DNA of 64,000 nt from Petrocella atlantisensis (GTDB lineage Bacteria; Bacillota; Clostridia; Lachnospirales; Vallitaleaceae): positions 372,001 through 436,000 of the forward strand of contig NZ_LR130778.1 in assembly GCF_900538275.1 (NCBI RefSeq). The letters run 5' to 3'. Both the position numbers and the translations under genes were made by a program. The notes beneath the pieces were generated by a model, which saw only the letters and a program-made list of their open reading frames with translations, had not been told where the DNA came from and made no database searches. Below, in pieces: positions 52,725 to 62,004 of this stretch (within the stretch, counting starts at the first letter, position 1; the number at the start of each line of letters is the position of its first letter).

Positions 52725-53528
52725 TTAGTATAGCATAGTTACAATGATATAGACATATGGTGCAGTGAAAAGTATGCTGTCCAGTCGGTCCAAAATACCA
52801 CCGTGTCCTGGTATGATTGTTCCGAAATCTTTGATCTGTGTCTGGCGCTTCATAGCTGATCCGACTAAGTCACCAATCTGAGATGCTACCGAACCGAAAA
52901 TACCGATTATAAAATACATGGGTAATGTCACCCATGTGTCTACAAATCCATATTGTTGCATCGCCACACCAAAGGCTGTACATAAAATACCTGCACCTAG
53001 AACACCACCGACGGCGCCTTCTATGGTTTTTTTGGGACTTAATTTTGGTACCATCTTATGCTTTCCGAAATTCACCCCTACAAAGTAGGCAGCACTATCA
53101 CTTCCAAAGGCTATGATGAATATTAGCCAGACGGACCATATACCATCCGGCGTCGTCTCTCTTACTAAAGCAATATGTAGCAACAGATAGAGGATGTATA
53201 TCATACCAAAGGCTAGGAAGCCTAATTGTTCCAACGTAATCTTTGGGTACTTAAAAACATATACACCTAGAGAAAAAGCAATAAATATCAATACAGATAG
53301 ATTTAAATAAGTATAGTCACCCATCCAGAAGAAGCCATAGGTCAACACAACCAATAAAAATGCCATACCCCGAAGGCCTTGATTTTCTAGCTTCACAGCG
53401 TTAAAAAATTCATGGAGGCCGATGATGGTCGCACCACATAAAACGATGATTAAAGGTAGTTTACCATACCATAATAAAAAAATGATTAACGGCAATAATA
53501 TAACCGATGTTATGATTCTAGCTTTCAT
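52725..53528 (-). CDS. cdsA: Phosphatidate cytidylyltransferase
   Basis: About 267 aa with some eight membrane helices. It makes CDP-diacylglycerol for phospholipid synthesis; pgsA at 22.6 kb uses the product. The C-terminal signature S-x-MKR-x2-KD-x4-PGHGG is seen as SAMKRQTQIKDFGTIIPGHG followed by GILDRLDS. The ATG at 53528 after GGAGGCC is chosen over the TTG at 53543; it overlaps the end of uppS by 11 bp. Confidence 0.96.
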   Translation of the reverse strand: MKARIITSVILLPLIIFLLWYGKLPLIIVLCGATIIGLHEFFNAVKLENQGLRGMAFLLVVLTYGFFWMGDYTYLNLSVLIFIAFSLGVYVFKYPKITLEQLGFLAFGMIYILYLLLHIALVRETTPDGIWSVWLIFIIAFGSDSAAYFVGVNFGKHKMVPKLSPKKTIEGAVGGVLGAGILCTAFGVAMQQYGFVDTWVTLPMYFIIGIFGSVASQIGDLVGSAMKRQTQIKDFGTIIPGHGGILDRLDSILFTAPYVYIIVTMLY

Positions 53529-54249
53529 CTTTAAGGCCTCCAAATCTTCTGCTTACTTTGTTGTAGGCTTTTATCGCCTCCATTAGGTCATCACTGGTGA
53601 ATTCCGGCCAATGCTTTTTCACAAAGAAAAATTCACTATAAGCCAATTGCCAAATCAAGAAGTTGCTGGATCTGACTTCGCCACTGGTCCTTATCATAAG
53701 TTCCGGATCCGGAATATCCTTGGTATCTAAAAAGTCTCCAAATAGTTTTTCATCCAATTCAATATCTGGATGCTTTTCTTTTTCTATTTCATAAGCTTTA
53801 ATCGCTCTAATAATCTCATCTCGGCCGCCATAATTAATGGCAATCTGCAAGGTTAAGCCTGTATGGTTTTTTGATGCAACCTCTAAGCTTTCAATGGCTT
53901 CCCTGATGTCAGGATCCAAATCCGATCTTCTTCCGATTACAACCACCCGCATATTGTCTTTTTTGGCGTTTTTAATGCTATCTTTTAAATACTGGCGCAA
54001 TAACCCCATCAAGAAAGAAACTTCCGTAGAAGGTCGCTTCCAATTTTCAGTTGAAAATGCATACACTGTAAGGTACTTGATACCCATATCACTAGCAGCA
54101 CGTGCAATGACTTTCAGGTTATCACTCCCGCTTTTATGCCCATAGGTTCTATTCTTACCTTGTTTTTTTGCCCATCTTCCATTACCGTCCATGATAATAG
54201 CGACATGTTTTGGTATTTTTAATTGATCTGTTGTTGTCATATCGGCCAT
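53518..54249 (-). CDS. uppS: Isoprenyl transferase (undecaprenyl diphosphate synthase)
   Basis: About 243 aa. A cis-prenyltransferase making the C55 lipid carrier for wall and polysaccharide synthesis. The family motifs HVAIIMDGNGRWAKK (about 14-28), LTVYAFSTENWKRP (about 70-83) and the C-terminal PDPELMIRTSGEVRSSNFL (about 195-213) are intact. The ATG at 54249, with GAGG five bases in front, is preferred; the 23 extra upstream codons do not resemble the family. Confidence 0.96.
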   Translation of the reverse strand: MADMTTTDQLKIPKHVAIIMDGNGRWAKKQGKNRTYGHKSGSDNLKVIARAASDMGIKYLTVYAFSTENWKRPSTEVSFLMGLLRQYLKDSIKNAKKDNMRVVVIGRRSDLDPDIREAIESLEVASKNHTGLTLQIAINYGGRDEIIRAIKAYEIEKEKHPDIELDEKLFGDFLDTKDIPDPELMIRTSGEVRSSNFLIWQLAYSEFFFVKKHWPEFTSDDLMEAIKAYNKVSRRFGGLKDES

Positions 54250-54303
54250 AGCCACCTCAATATAAAATAGTTTTGACACTTTAATCATATTCATGCATCT
54301 ACT

Positions 54304-54326
54304 AAAACGCCCCTCCAACGAGGGGC
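54304..54326 (-). terminator. Terminator-like hairpin between frr and uppS
   Basis: GCCCCTC / GAGGGGC with a 4-nt loop, followed by GTTTTAG on the minus strand. Confidence 0.75.
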
Positions 54327-54349
54327 AGTCTCTGTATCTATTGGTTTAC

Positions 54350-54904
54350 TTATACGGTCATGATTTCTTTTGTCTTGTTGGTAACGTGGTTATCTATATC
54401 CAAGATAAATCGATCTGTTAATTTTTGAGTCTGATCTTCCAAGTCCTTCAAGTCATCTTCTGTGATTTCACGGGCTTTTTCAGCTCTTTTGAAATGATCA
54501 ATGGCATCACGTCGTATGTTTCTTATGGCTATTTTAGAATCTTCGCCTTTTTTCTTGATATCTTTTGTAAGTTCCATACGTCTTTCTTCCGTTAGCTCCG
54601 GAAAAATCAAACGGATGATTTTACCATCACTATTTGGTGTTATACCGATGTCTGAAGCATGTAGGGCTCTTTCAATATCCTTTACAATCTTAACATCCCA
54701 AGGTTGAATCATAAGCACACGTGCTTCCGGTACTGTTATATTACCGACTTGGTTAAGAGGTGTCGGTTGACCATAATAATCAACTGTCACCTTGTCAAGA
54801 ACATGAGGGTTAGCGCGCCCTGCACGAATACTGAGAAACTCACCTTCAAGTACTTGGACCGTTTTTTCCATCTTGTCCTCGTATTTCTTTAATTCATCAT
54901 ACAT
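54350..54904 (-). CDS. frr: Ribosome recycling factor
   Basis: 184 aa. With EF-G it splits post-termination ribosomes. The sequence from EKTVQVLEGEFLSIRAGRANPHVLDKVTVDYYG through IRLIFPELTEERRMELTKDIKKKGEDSKIAIRNIRRDA is characteristic (given as positions about 13-45 and 97-131). It lies 11 bp downstream of pyrH. Confidence 0.97.
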   Translation of the reverse strand: MYDELKKYEDKMEKTVQVLEGEFLSIRAGRANPHVLDKVTVDYYGQPTPLNQVGNITVPEARVLMIQPWDVKIVKDIERALHASDIGITPNSDGKIIRLIFPELTEERRMELTKDIKKKGEDSKIAIRNIRRDAIDHFKRAEKAREITEDDLKDLEDQTQKLTDRFILDIDNHVTNKTKEIMTV

Positions 54905-54915
54905 ACTAAGTCCTC

Positions 54916-55620
54916 CTATACCGTTACAACGGTTCCATTTATTTTGTCACTGATAGCGTTGACAATACTGTCCTCATCATTCAAGTAAAATACAGACATG
55001 GGCATCTTGTGCTCCAAACACATAATCGCTGCCGTATGGTCCATGACTTTGAGATTCTTTGTTATAACTTCCGATAAACTGATGGAATCAAACTTAATCG
55101 CTTTATCATTGGTCTTAGGATCTGAGTCATAGACGCCATCGATATTTTTAGCCAGTAGTATAACCTCTGCCTCAATCTCGATAGCTCTAAGTGCAGCGCC
55201 TGTATCGGTCGAAAAGTAAGGATGCCCTGTACCGCCGGCAAAAAAAACCACACAGCCGTTTTTCAAGTGGTTTAAGGCTGAATCCTTGGAGAAACGTTCT
55301 GTCATCATACCCACTTCAAAAGGCGTTTGTACTATGGTATCAATACCAATGGTTCTAAACATGGCCGATGTATATAAGGCGTTCATAATGGTCGCCATCA
55401 TACCAATCTCATCCGCTTTGGTACGATCCATGATTTTACTGCTTCTGCCACGCCAGAAGTTACCACCACCAATAACCACACCGATTTGGACACCTTTATC
55501 AATCAGTTTTTTTACTTGGTTTGCTACAACCATCACATTGGTTTCATCAAATCCTACAGACTTGTCGCCTGCCAGTGCTTCACCACTTAGTTTTAACAAT
55601 ACTCTTTTATAATTAGACAT
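54916..55620 (-). CDS. pyrH: UMP kinase
   Basis: 234 aa. It phosphorylates UMP to UDP. The N-terminal VLLKLSGEALAGD, GVVIGGGNFWRGR (about 47-59), FFAGGTGHPYFSTDT (about 125-139) and DGVYDSDPKTN are those of the bacterial hexameric enzyme. It forms a pair with frr, as is usual. Confidence 0.97.
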   Translation of the reverse strand: MSNYKRVLLKLSGEALAGDKSVGFDETNVMVVANQVKKLIDKGVQIGVVIGGGNFWRGRSSKIMDRTKADEIGMMATIMNALYTSAMFRTIGIDTIVQTPFEVGMMTERFSKDSALNHLKNGCVVFFAGGTGHPYFSTDTGAALRAIEIEAEVILLAKNIDGVYDSDPKTNDKAIKFDSISLSEVITKNLKVMDHTAAIMCLEHKMPMSVFYLNDEDSIVNAISDKINGTVVTV

Positions 55621-55672
55621 CTCAACACCTCTAATAATTAATTTAACATAAGTTTGGATTATTTACCAGTCT

Positions 55673-55698
55673 AAAAAAAAGAAGCACCAACGTGCTTC
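55673..55698 (-). terminator. Intrinsic terminator of tsf
   Basis: GAAGCAC / GTGCTTC with a 4-nt loop, followed by eight T on the minus strand. Confidence 0.92.
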
Positions 55699-55711
55699 TT
55701 CATTTATTCTT

Positions 55712-56632
55712 TTAGCCTTGCATTTGTCGTGCAACTTCTTCAGCAAAGTTTTCTGATTTCTTCTCAATACCTTCGCCTGTTTCAAAACGAGTAAATGCCT
55801 TGACTTTAATGTTAGCGCTTTGTTCTTTAGCTACTTGCTCAACATACTTCGCTACCGTAAGGTCTCCGTCTTTTACATAGGGTTGATCCAATAAACAGAT
55901 TTCTTTGAGTTGCTTATTCAAACGCCCGATAATCATTTTATCAATGATGCTGTCCGGTTTATCTGGGTTTTCATTTTTTGCTTGTTCTTTTAGAATTGCA
56001 CGTTCTTTTTCTATATAGTCTTCTGATACTTCTGAACGGTCAACATGAAGTGGGCTTACTGCAGCAATCTGCATCGCAAGATTACGTCCACATTCAACAA
56101 CAGCTTCGTTTACAACATCTGACTCTAGTTCTACAAGTACGCCGATCTTACCACCCATATGGATATAGGACGCTACAACTCCGTTTTCTACCACTACTTT
56201 TTTGAAACGTCTAATTTTTAGGTTTTCTCCAATAACAGAAATCTTACTGGTTAAAACTTCGTTCACAGTTGAACCGGAAACAAAAAGACTTTCTTCTCCT
56301 AAGAAGCTGTCTATATCTTCTGCTGTCGTTTTTGCAGCTTGTTTGGCCACTTCTTGAACATAGTTCTTGAATAAGTCATTTTTCGCCACAAAATCCGTCT
56401 CTGAATTCACTTCAACAATTGAAGCAATGTTGCCATCAACAAATGTATCTACAAGTCCTTCTGCTGCTATTCTACCTGCTTTTTTAGCAGCTTTTGCGAG
56501 ACCTTTTTCTCTAAGTACCTCTACTGCTTTTTCCATATCACCATTTGCTTCAGTCAATGCGTTTTTACAATCCATCATGCCTGCGCCGGTGCTCTCTCTT
56601 AGTTCTTTTACCATTGCTGCTGTTACTGCCAT
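55712..56632 (-). CDS. tsf: Elongation factor Ts
   Basis: 306 aa. It is the nucleotide-exchange factor for EF-Tu. The N-terminal signature MVKELRESTGAGMMDCKNAL (about 7-26) and the ...VNSETDFVAKN block (about 74-84) are present. It follows rpsB, with an attenuator-like hairpin in between. Confidence 0.97.
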   Translation of the reverse strand: MAVTAAMVKELRESTGAGMMDCKNALTEANGDMEKAVEVLREKGLAKAAKKAGRIAAEGLVDTFVDGNIASIVEVNSETDFVAKNDLFKNYVQEVAKQAAKTTAEDIDSFLGEESLFVSGSTVNEVLTSKISVIGENLKIRRFKKVVVENGVVASYIHMGGKIGVLVELESDVVNEAVVECGRNLAMQIAAVSPLHVDRSEVSEDYIEKERAILKEQAKNENPDKPDSIIDKMIIGRLNKQLKEICLLDQPYVKDGDLTVAKYVEQVAKEQSANIKVKAFTRFETGEGIEKKSENFAEEVARQMQG

Positions 56633-56670
56633 GATCTTACCTCCATAATGTTATCTTATTTTTTGTTGAC

Positions 56671-56703
56671 GTAAAAAATGCTTCAACCATTAAGGGTTGA
56701 AGC
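56671..56703 (-). terminator. Attenuator/terminator between rpsB and tsf
   Basis: ATGCTTCAACC / GGTTGAAGCAT, 11 bp, followed by five T on the minus strand. It probably lets only part of the rpsB transcripts reach tsf. Confidence 0.85.
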
Positions 56704-56713
56704 ATCAATGGTT

Positions 56714-57433
56714 TTATTCAGCTGCTACTTCTTCTGCTGGATGGTTTTGTAATCCTTGATTTGCTTCAATAACGGCATCTGCCATTTTGCCTGTTAATAA
56801 TTTTACGGCTCTGATGGCATCATCGTTACCTGGAATAACGTAATCGATTTCGTCCGGATCACAGTTTGTGTCTACGATGGATACAAGAGGAATATTTAAA
56901 ATATGTGCTTCTTGTATTGCAATTCTTTCTTTTCTTGGATCAACGATGAAAATAATGTCAGGAATCTTTTTCATTTCCTTGATACCACCAAGGTTTTTCT
57001 CAAGTTTTTCCATTTCATGTTTCATACCGATTACTTCTTTTTTTGTGTATAGATCAAATGAACCATCTTCTTGCATTCTTTCAAGCTCTTTCAATCGTTT
57101 TACACGGCCTTGAATGGTCTTGAAGTTTGTTAACATACCACCCAACCATCTTTGGTTGATGTAGAACATGCCACAACGCTCTGCTTCTGATTTGATGGAT
57201 TCTTGTGCTTGCTTTTTCGTACCGACAAACAATACTGTACCACCGTCTGCTACTACATCTTTGATTGCGTAGTATGCTTTGTCAACAAGTCCGGTTGTCT
57301 TTTGTAAGTCAATGATGTATATCCCGTTTCTTTCAGTGTAGATATACTCTTTCATTTTAGGGTTCCATCTTCTTGTTTGATGTCCGAAGTGAACTCCTGC
57401 TTCTAATAATTGTTTCATTGAAATAACGCCCAT
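56714..57433 (-). CDS. rpsB: 30S ribosomal protein S2
   Basis: 239 aa starting [20 protein letters not shown], the family N-terminus. The ATG at 57433 follows GGAGGTACTAAA, so the 17 extra upstream codons are rejected. [13 protein letters not shown] and [13 protein letters not shown] are further S2 landmarks. A promoter lies at 57545-57573, leaving a leader of about 105 nt with a CCACC/GGTGG hairpin (about 57487-57502). Confidence 0.97.
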   Translation of the reverse strand: MGVISMKQLLEAGVHFGHQTRRWNPKMKEYIYTERNGIYIIDLQKTTGLVDKAYYAIKDVVADGGTVLFVGTKKQAQESIKSEAERCGMFYINQRWLGGMLTNFKTIQGRVKRLKELERMQEDGSFDLYTKKEVIGMKHEMEKLEKNLGGIKEMKKIPDIIFIVDPRKERIAIQEAHILNIPLVSIVDTNCDPDEIDYVIPGNDDAIRAVKLLTGKMADAVIEANQGLQNHPAEEVAAE

Positions 57434-57544
57434 TTTAGTACCTCCGTTTTGGTTGATTTCTTCCGCATTTTTCATCTTTTTCACAGACCACCCTTTGGTG
57501 GCACCTTGTCAAAAATCCAAATGCGTGCTATTTTCACGTCTGCT

Positions 57545-57573
57545 ATTGTATCATATCAAAGTCACATTAGCAA
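57545..57573 (-). promoter_or_regulatory. Promoter of rpsB
   Basis: TTGCTA (57568-57573), 17-bp spacer, TACAAT (57545-57550) on the minus strand. Confidence 0.65.
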
Positions 57574-57654
57574 GCATTATTCATTCAATTTTGTCCATGA
57601 TCAGCACAATTTATAAGCCAAAAAAAGCCTAGAGAAAAATAAAGGAAGTAACCT

Positions 57655-57924
57655 CTACTCATTCGAAGTTCCTTCCTTATAATCCATACCATAGCTTTTC
57701 GCCATCTTTATAATATAATCCTTTGTTAGTAAATCAACATCCTTGATTTCTGTTATATAGATCATGCCTAAGTCTCTGGCCATTTCTACAATTTCTTCTG
57801 TGGTTGGCGTCGCTTCGTTCTGTTTCGTTTGTAGACTGACGATGAGACCATAAAAAACGATGGACATGATAATCAAGGTTGTCCCAACGCCTTTTAAAAA
57901 ACCTTTTACTTCCATTTTTTCCAT
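57655..57924 (-). CDS. Hypothetical membrane-anchored protein at the end of the flagellar operon
   Basis: 89 aa from the ATG at 57924, which has GAGG five bases before; the longer frame from 57966 overlaps the preceding gene. One TM helix (about 12-32, TTLIIMSIVFYGLIVSL), then a soluble tail with TPTTEEIVEMARDLGMIYI. The tail resembles a small degradation- or SwrB-like regulatory domain only vaguely; I do not recognise the family. It starts 7 bp after the SwrB-like gene. Confidence 0.7.
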   Translation of the reverse strand: MEKMEVKGFLKGVGTTLIIMSIVFYGLIVSLQTKQNEATPTTEEIVEMARDLGMIYITEIKDVDLLTKDYIIKMAKSYGMDYKEGTSNE

Positions 57925-57931
57925 ATGAACC

Positions 57932-58435
57932 TCATTCAAATAAATTGATGACCAACTGTACTTCACCTTGGCCGATGTTTAAGATTTTGGCTATTTCAGC
58001 TGCTTGATAACCTTGATGTTTCATTTCCAATATCTTTATATTGGTATTGGTGGAAGCTGCTTGCAATGTTTTTTCTTCTGTTTTTTCTTCTGTTTTAACC
58101 CTTGTTGGCTCTTTTGAGTCCACGCGTATCAAGGTATCATCAAATCGTGTCGTCTGAATTTGACGTACCAATTTCTCCTTTTCAGAAATCATTTGATAAA
58201 GGAATAAGAGTTCTTTATGTTTTTTTTCCATCTCTTTTTGAACATAGTCATGGTATTCGTTCATTTCTACGATTTTTTCATTAATAATGCTAATTTGTTT
58301 TCGAAAAGTTTCGTCATCAAGGGCTGCTTCATCTTGATTCAGTGTCTTTTTAGTCCTATCATATAGGAAACTTAATACGATAAACAATATACCTACTGCA
58401 ATAAAACTTAGTGTTAACCCATCATATATTGTCAC
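57932..58435 (-). CDS. SwrB-like protein (DUF6115 type)
   Basis: 167 aa: one N-terminal TM helix (about 6-23), a coiled-coil middle (about 40-90) and a C-terminal helix-turn-helix-like segment (MKHQGYQAAEIAKILNIGQG). Bacillus SwrB has this layout and sits at the same place, between sigD and rpsB, where it helps activate the flagellar export gate. The start is a GTG at 58435 behind AGGAG. The link to SwrB rests on layout and position. Confidence 0.75.
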   Translation of the reverse strand: MTIYDGLTLSFIAVGILFIVLSFLYDRTKKTLNQDEAALDDETFRKQISIINEKIVEMNEYHDYVQKEMEKKHKELLFLYQMISEKEKLVRQIQTTRFDDTLIRVDSKEPTRVKTEEKTEEKTLQAASTNTNIKILEMKHQGYQAAEIAKILNIGQGEVQLVINLFE

Positions 58436-58444
58436 ATCATGCTC

Positions 58445-58756
58445 CTAAATTCTTATATCAATTTTATGGTCAGATTTTGGTGGTTGTACCGGTTCCTGAA
58501 AACCATTTTTATTGCCTTTTTTTCGATTGTTCTGATAGTCATTACGTCCTTTTTTACGAGCATCCGCATCCGTACCCGCTTTGGCATCCTTTTGTGATGC
58601 GAAGACAGTTTGCCCTTCTTTGTGCCGCCCTCTATCCGTAGCTACAGAGCCCTGATCCTGTAACAATCCTGATTTTTGTTGGTCTAAATGACTGATTCTT
58701 GAAACTTCTGACATCTTTGGTATGGCAACTTGCAAATCAATGGGTCTAATAGGCAT
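58445..58756 (-). CDS. Hypothetical hydrophilic protein of the flagellar operon
   Basis: 103 aa starting MPIRPIDLQVAIPKMSEVSR; the ATG at 58756 follows AAGGAGG. Rich in Lys, Gln, Asp and Asn, with no hydrophobic segment, so probably largely disordered. Proteins with this N-terminus occur in clostridial flagellar operons, but no role is known to me. Confidence 0.75.
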   Translation of the reverse strand: MPIRPIDLQVAIPKMSEVSRISHLDQQKSGLLQDQGSVATDRGRHKEGQTVFASQKDAKAGTDADARKKGRNDYQNNRKKGNKNGFQEPVQPPKSDHKIDIRI

Positions 58757-58815
58757 GAGCACACCTCCTTAATCCAGATCCGTCTGGTTTGAAAACAAAT
58801 GCTATAGCATAAAGC

Positions 58816-60423
58816 CTAAAGTGATGATACTTTTATATCGGCACCTTTTTTAGTAATGATAACACCTTTAATCTCATCCCTGATATGTGTGCTTATATTT
58901 CCAATCGATATCTTAACACCGGTATAAAGTTCGTTGCTAACTTTTACAACGCCGGCATTTTTATTTTCTACTTCTGTTTGCATGGTTTCATATTTCTTTT
59001 TGCTTTGCGTCAACTTGTTGGTTAGAAAAATCTTGTTTCGTACAGCTGACATATACATTTCCTGCTTATCATCATCCAATTTTCCTGACATTTCTTTTCT
59101 TTTGTTAAGGAGTTGAATGACTTGTTCTATTTTTGATAGCTCGCTTTCCATTTTGGGGATTTCTCTTTTTAGTTCTCCATATTCGGATAGCATTATGGGA
59201 TCAATACCAACTTCCACATTGGTAATAGTACCCATATGGGAACCAAGAATCCTAGTGGTTACGCCTTGTCCGGCGCGTACTGTACCACCTGAAATCATAC
59301 CTTTCTTACCTTCTACAGTGATGGTGCCTTTACAGGTTACGATACTATGTAATATGGCTTCACTATGAACATCACCTCCAGCAGTCACATTGGCGTTTTC
59401 AATATATTTGGCCTTAATATTATTGGCCGCCTGTATATTGCTTTTTCCCATGCCCTGTATACCTTTATGAAGTATGATACTACCGCCCGAAATAATCTCT
59501 GCACCTTCTACGACACCAAGTACCTCTACATCGCCTCTGGCTTTAACCTTGAAGCCAGTAATCACGTTACCATGTACGATGACTGTACCGTCAAAATCAA
59601 TGTCCCCAGTAGAGTTTCCCACATTGTTTGGTACATCATAGGCATCATTGACAACAACTTTATCATCTACAATCTTAACGAGACCATCACACGCGGCATA
59701 GAGCTCTGTCTTATCTTCATTAATCGTGATGTTCTTACCATACTTTAATTTGACCAACTTGGCCTTCTTAGGTGTAAGTAAATTCCCATGAAGATCGATA
59801 CCGTCAACGCCTTTGATGCCTGGTATCAACCTGGATAAAAGTTGGTCTGTTTTTACATGAGCAATAACATTCAACTTATGATAATTAACATTCCCATCCG
59901 CATCCATCGTAGGGCGTACATCATTTTCCGTCTTAAAATAATGTTCAATAACGGCTTCTGTTTCGTGGGTTGGTGGTGTTCCTTTGGCAATCAAATAAGC
60001 ACTATTGACTTCTCTTTCTATTTCAAGTGCTTCTAACAACTCAATGTCTACACCATGCTTGACGCCTCTTGAACCCAAGTCTTTAATGATTTCTTCTTTG
60101 TTAAAGGGTCTGCTTGACTTATAGAATGTTATATAAGCCGACATTTTATTTTCAGATATCTCAATTCTAAAATATTCTTCATTTTCATCTGACACTTCAA
60201 TTGGTTCTGCTATTTTCATCTCTATGCGCTCAAAGCCCTCCATCATTAATAGTTCTTCTAATGATGCAAGGTCATACATTTCAATATTCATATTTTTTAG
60301 TTCATTCTTTATTTCTTGAATTTCTACGTTCTTTCCGCCATCTTTTGCTTCAAAAACTTCTAAATAAAACCCATCATTATTTGTTTTAATCTCAAAGTAG
60401 CCGTCGTTAATATTCGCTCCCAT
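58816..60423 (-). CDS. FapA family (DUF342) protein
   Basis: About 535 aa. It has an N-terminal mixed domain (about 1-170), then the FapA beta-helix core rich in Gly/Val turns (GDIDFDGTVIVHGNVITGFKVKA.., about 275-395) and a C-terminal coiled coil (about 405-470). FapA proteins influence polar placement of flagella or envelope processes; in Clostridia they often sit beside sigD. The ATG at 60423 is eight bases after AAAGGA and is preferred to the ATG at 60432, which overlaps that RBS. Confidence 0.85.
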   Translation of the reverse strand: MGANINDGYFEIKTNNDGFYLEVFEAKDGGKNVEIQEIKNELKNMNIEMYDLASLEELLMMEGFERIEMKIAEPIEVSDENEEYFRIEISENKMSAYITFYKSSRPFNKEEIIKDLGSRGVKHGVDIELLEALEIEREVNSAYLIAKGTPPTHETEAVIEHYFKTENDVRPTMDADGNVNYHKLNVIAHVKTDQLLSRLIPGIKGVDGIDLHGNLLTPKKAKLVKLKYGKNITINEDKTELYAACDGLVKIVDDKVVVNDAYDVPNNVGNSTGDIDFDGTVIVHGNVITGFKVKARGDVEVLGVVEGAEIISGGSIILHKGIQGMGKSNIQAANNIKAKYIENANVTAGGDVHSEAILHSIVTCKGTITVEGKKGMISGGTVRAGQGVTTRILGSHMGTITNVEVGIDPIMLSEYGELKREIPKMESELSKIEQVIQLLNKRKEMSGKLDDDKQEMYMSAVRNKIFLTNKLTQSKKKYETMQTEVENKNAGVVKVSNELYTGVKISIGNISTHIRDEIKGVIITKKGADIKVSSL

Positions 60424-60435
60424 AAACACCATCCT

Positions 60436-61203
60436 TTATAGTGATGATAGCAATTCAATATTATTCCCCAATAATTGCTTCATTTTCCCAAGTGCCTTTG
60501 TGTGTAACTGACTGATTCTTGATTCTGATACCTCCATGATATGGCTAATTTCTTTTAATGTTAATTCTTCATAATAATACAAGGTGATGACCTTACATTC
60601 TTTTTCTGATAAGCTGCTTATGGCATCAACCAACATTTTTTTCAATTCTTTTTTTTCTAAATTCGCTTCAGGCAACATGAACCTTGATTTGTTAAGGGGT
60701 TCTACGTTATTTTCTCCACCTTTTTCAACATAATCTTCCAAAGAAGTGAGTTTTAATGCTTTTGTCTGATCTTGCCATTTTAAATACTCATCGACTGAAA
60801 TATTCATTTCCTCAGCCATATCCATATCTGTAACAGGTCTGTTCAGTTCTGATTCTAACTTCTGATATGTGCGTTCGATGTCCTTCTGCTTTTTCCTTAC
60901 GGATCTTGGAATCCAGTCCATTTTTCTTATGTTATCTAGAATGGCACCTCTAATTCGAAGTGAAGCATAAGTCTCAAACTTAATGCCTTTGTCATAGTCA
61001 AATTTGTCAATGGCATCTATAAGTCCAAATACCCCATAACCTACTAAGTCATCAAATTCAACATTATTGCCTAAATACATACTTAATCTGCCGGCCACAT
61101 ATTTGACCACTTGAGCGTATTCTATGATCAACTGTTCTTTGATTTTTTTGTCTTTGGTTTGGCTATATATCTCCCATAGCTTATCTGTGCTTTGCTTTTC
61201 CAT
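60436..61203 (-). CDS. sigD: RNA polymerase sigma factor for flagellar operon (FliA/WhiG family)
   Basis: 255 aa. Region 2 has EFDDLVGYGVFGLIDAIDKF and YASLRIRGAILDNIRKMDWI (about 49-110). Region 3 follows PRSVRKKQKDIERTYQKLE, and region 4 ends in LTLKEISHIMEVSESRISQL (about 215-234). It directs late flagellar and chemotaxis genes. Operon position between cheD and rpsB matches B. subtilis. Confidence 0.96.
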   Translation of the reverse strand: MEKQSTDKLWEIYSQTKDKKIKEQLIIEYAQVVKYVAGRLSMYLGNNVEFDDLVGYGVFGLIDAIDKFDYDKGIKFETYASLRIRGAILDNIRKMDWIPRSVRKKQKDIERTYQKLESELNRPVTDMDMAEEMNISVDEYLKWQDQTKALKLTSLEDYVEKGGENNVEPLNKSRFMLPEANLEKKELKKMLVDAISSLSEKECKVITLYYYEELTLKEISHIMEVSESRISQLHTKALGKMKQLLGNNIELLSSL

Positions 61204-61220
61204 TGTGTGCCTCCATATAA

Positions 61221-61505
61221 TTAGGATTCATCATCTATGTCTTTAGACGCTTCTTTTCCTTCTTCAAGGCTTTTAACTTCCCTGTCTAATAATTGTTTCT
61301 CCTTTTCTCTGGCCGTTTGATCTGCTTTTTCGGTAATTCTATTTAACATCATCTGTATTACCGTACCCAAGATAAAAAAGATAATCAAAACAATCATCAA
61401 AGTATACACAAGATGATTCAAGGCGTATTTGGAAATCATGCTAATAACTGTAACAATAATGCCAGCTATCAGCATTATAATGATGTTCAGATTTTTAAAT
61501 GGCAT
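61221..61505 (-). CDS. Hypothetical two-TM protein between cheD and sigD
   Basis: 94 aa. TM helices at about 5-24 and 31-53, then a charged coiled coil (ITEKADQTAREKEKQLLDREV). No family recognised. It is 17 bp from sigD and 10 bp from cheD, so firmly part of the operon. Confidence 0.75.
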   Translation of the reverse strand: MPFKNLNIIIMLIAGIIVTVISMISKYALNHLVYTLMIVLIIFFILGTVIQMMLNRITEKADQTAREKEKQLLDREVKSLEEGKEASKDIDDES

Positions 61506-61515
61506 AATGACCTCA

Positions 61516-62004
61516 CTATATTGTTTTTGGCGGTTTACCTATTGTCTTGATGAGTAAATCTCCAGTTTCTGAGTAGAACTCTATGGTCCTACCATAGTTT
61601 TCACCTATATCTTCAGATAATAACCTAATCCTTAATGCATCGAGCTTCTTTTTTGAAGCAATTGCGTTTCTCTCTCCGATTCTCATTAAGTCATTGGTGC
61701 TACCAAATGAAAACATTTGAGCACCTCCGGCTATCTTGGACACAAGTCTATTTCTTTTGGCACCTAAAACTTCCATATCTTTGATGAGCTGATCAATCGC
61801 TGTATCTGCAAATTTTGCTACATTGCTGTTATTTCTAATTTGCGTACTATCCGGTAGCATTACATGGGCTAAACCGCTGACTTTTGTGATAGGATCATAT
61901 AATATGATGCCGACACAAGAACCCAAACCAAGCGTTGTCAGAACATCTGGCGATTTACAAGTATTTAAATCCGCCATCCCCACTTTAATCATATTTGCAG
62001 CCAT
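61516..62004 (-). CDS. cheD: Chemoreceptor glutamine deamidase CheD
   Basis: 162 aa. It deamidates receptor glutamines and activates CheC. The catalytic Cys/His are in TLGLGSCVGIILYDP (about 25-39) and GLAHVMLPDS (about 45-54); KIAGGAQMF follows. Its ATG overlaps the cheC stop (TAATG). Confidence 0.96.
   Translation of the reverse strand: MAANMIKVGMADLNTCKSPDVLTTLGLGSCVGIILYDPITKVSGLAHVMLPDSTQIRNNSNVAKFADTAIDQLIKDMEVLGAKRNRLVSKIAGGAQMFSFGSTNDLMRIGERNAIASKKKLDALRIRLLSEDIGENYGRTIEFYSETGDLLIKTIGKPPKTI

Noticed and set aside
57434-57540. Known ribosomal-protein leader motif before rpsB
   Set aside because: Only a short CCACC/GGTGG hairpin is seen; I cannot match it to a described autoregulatory leader.
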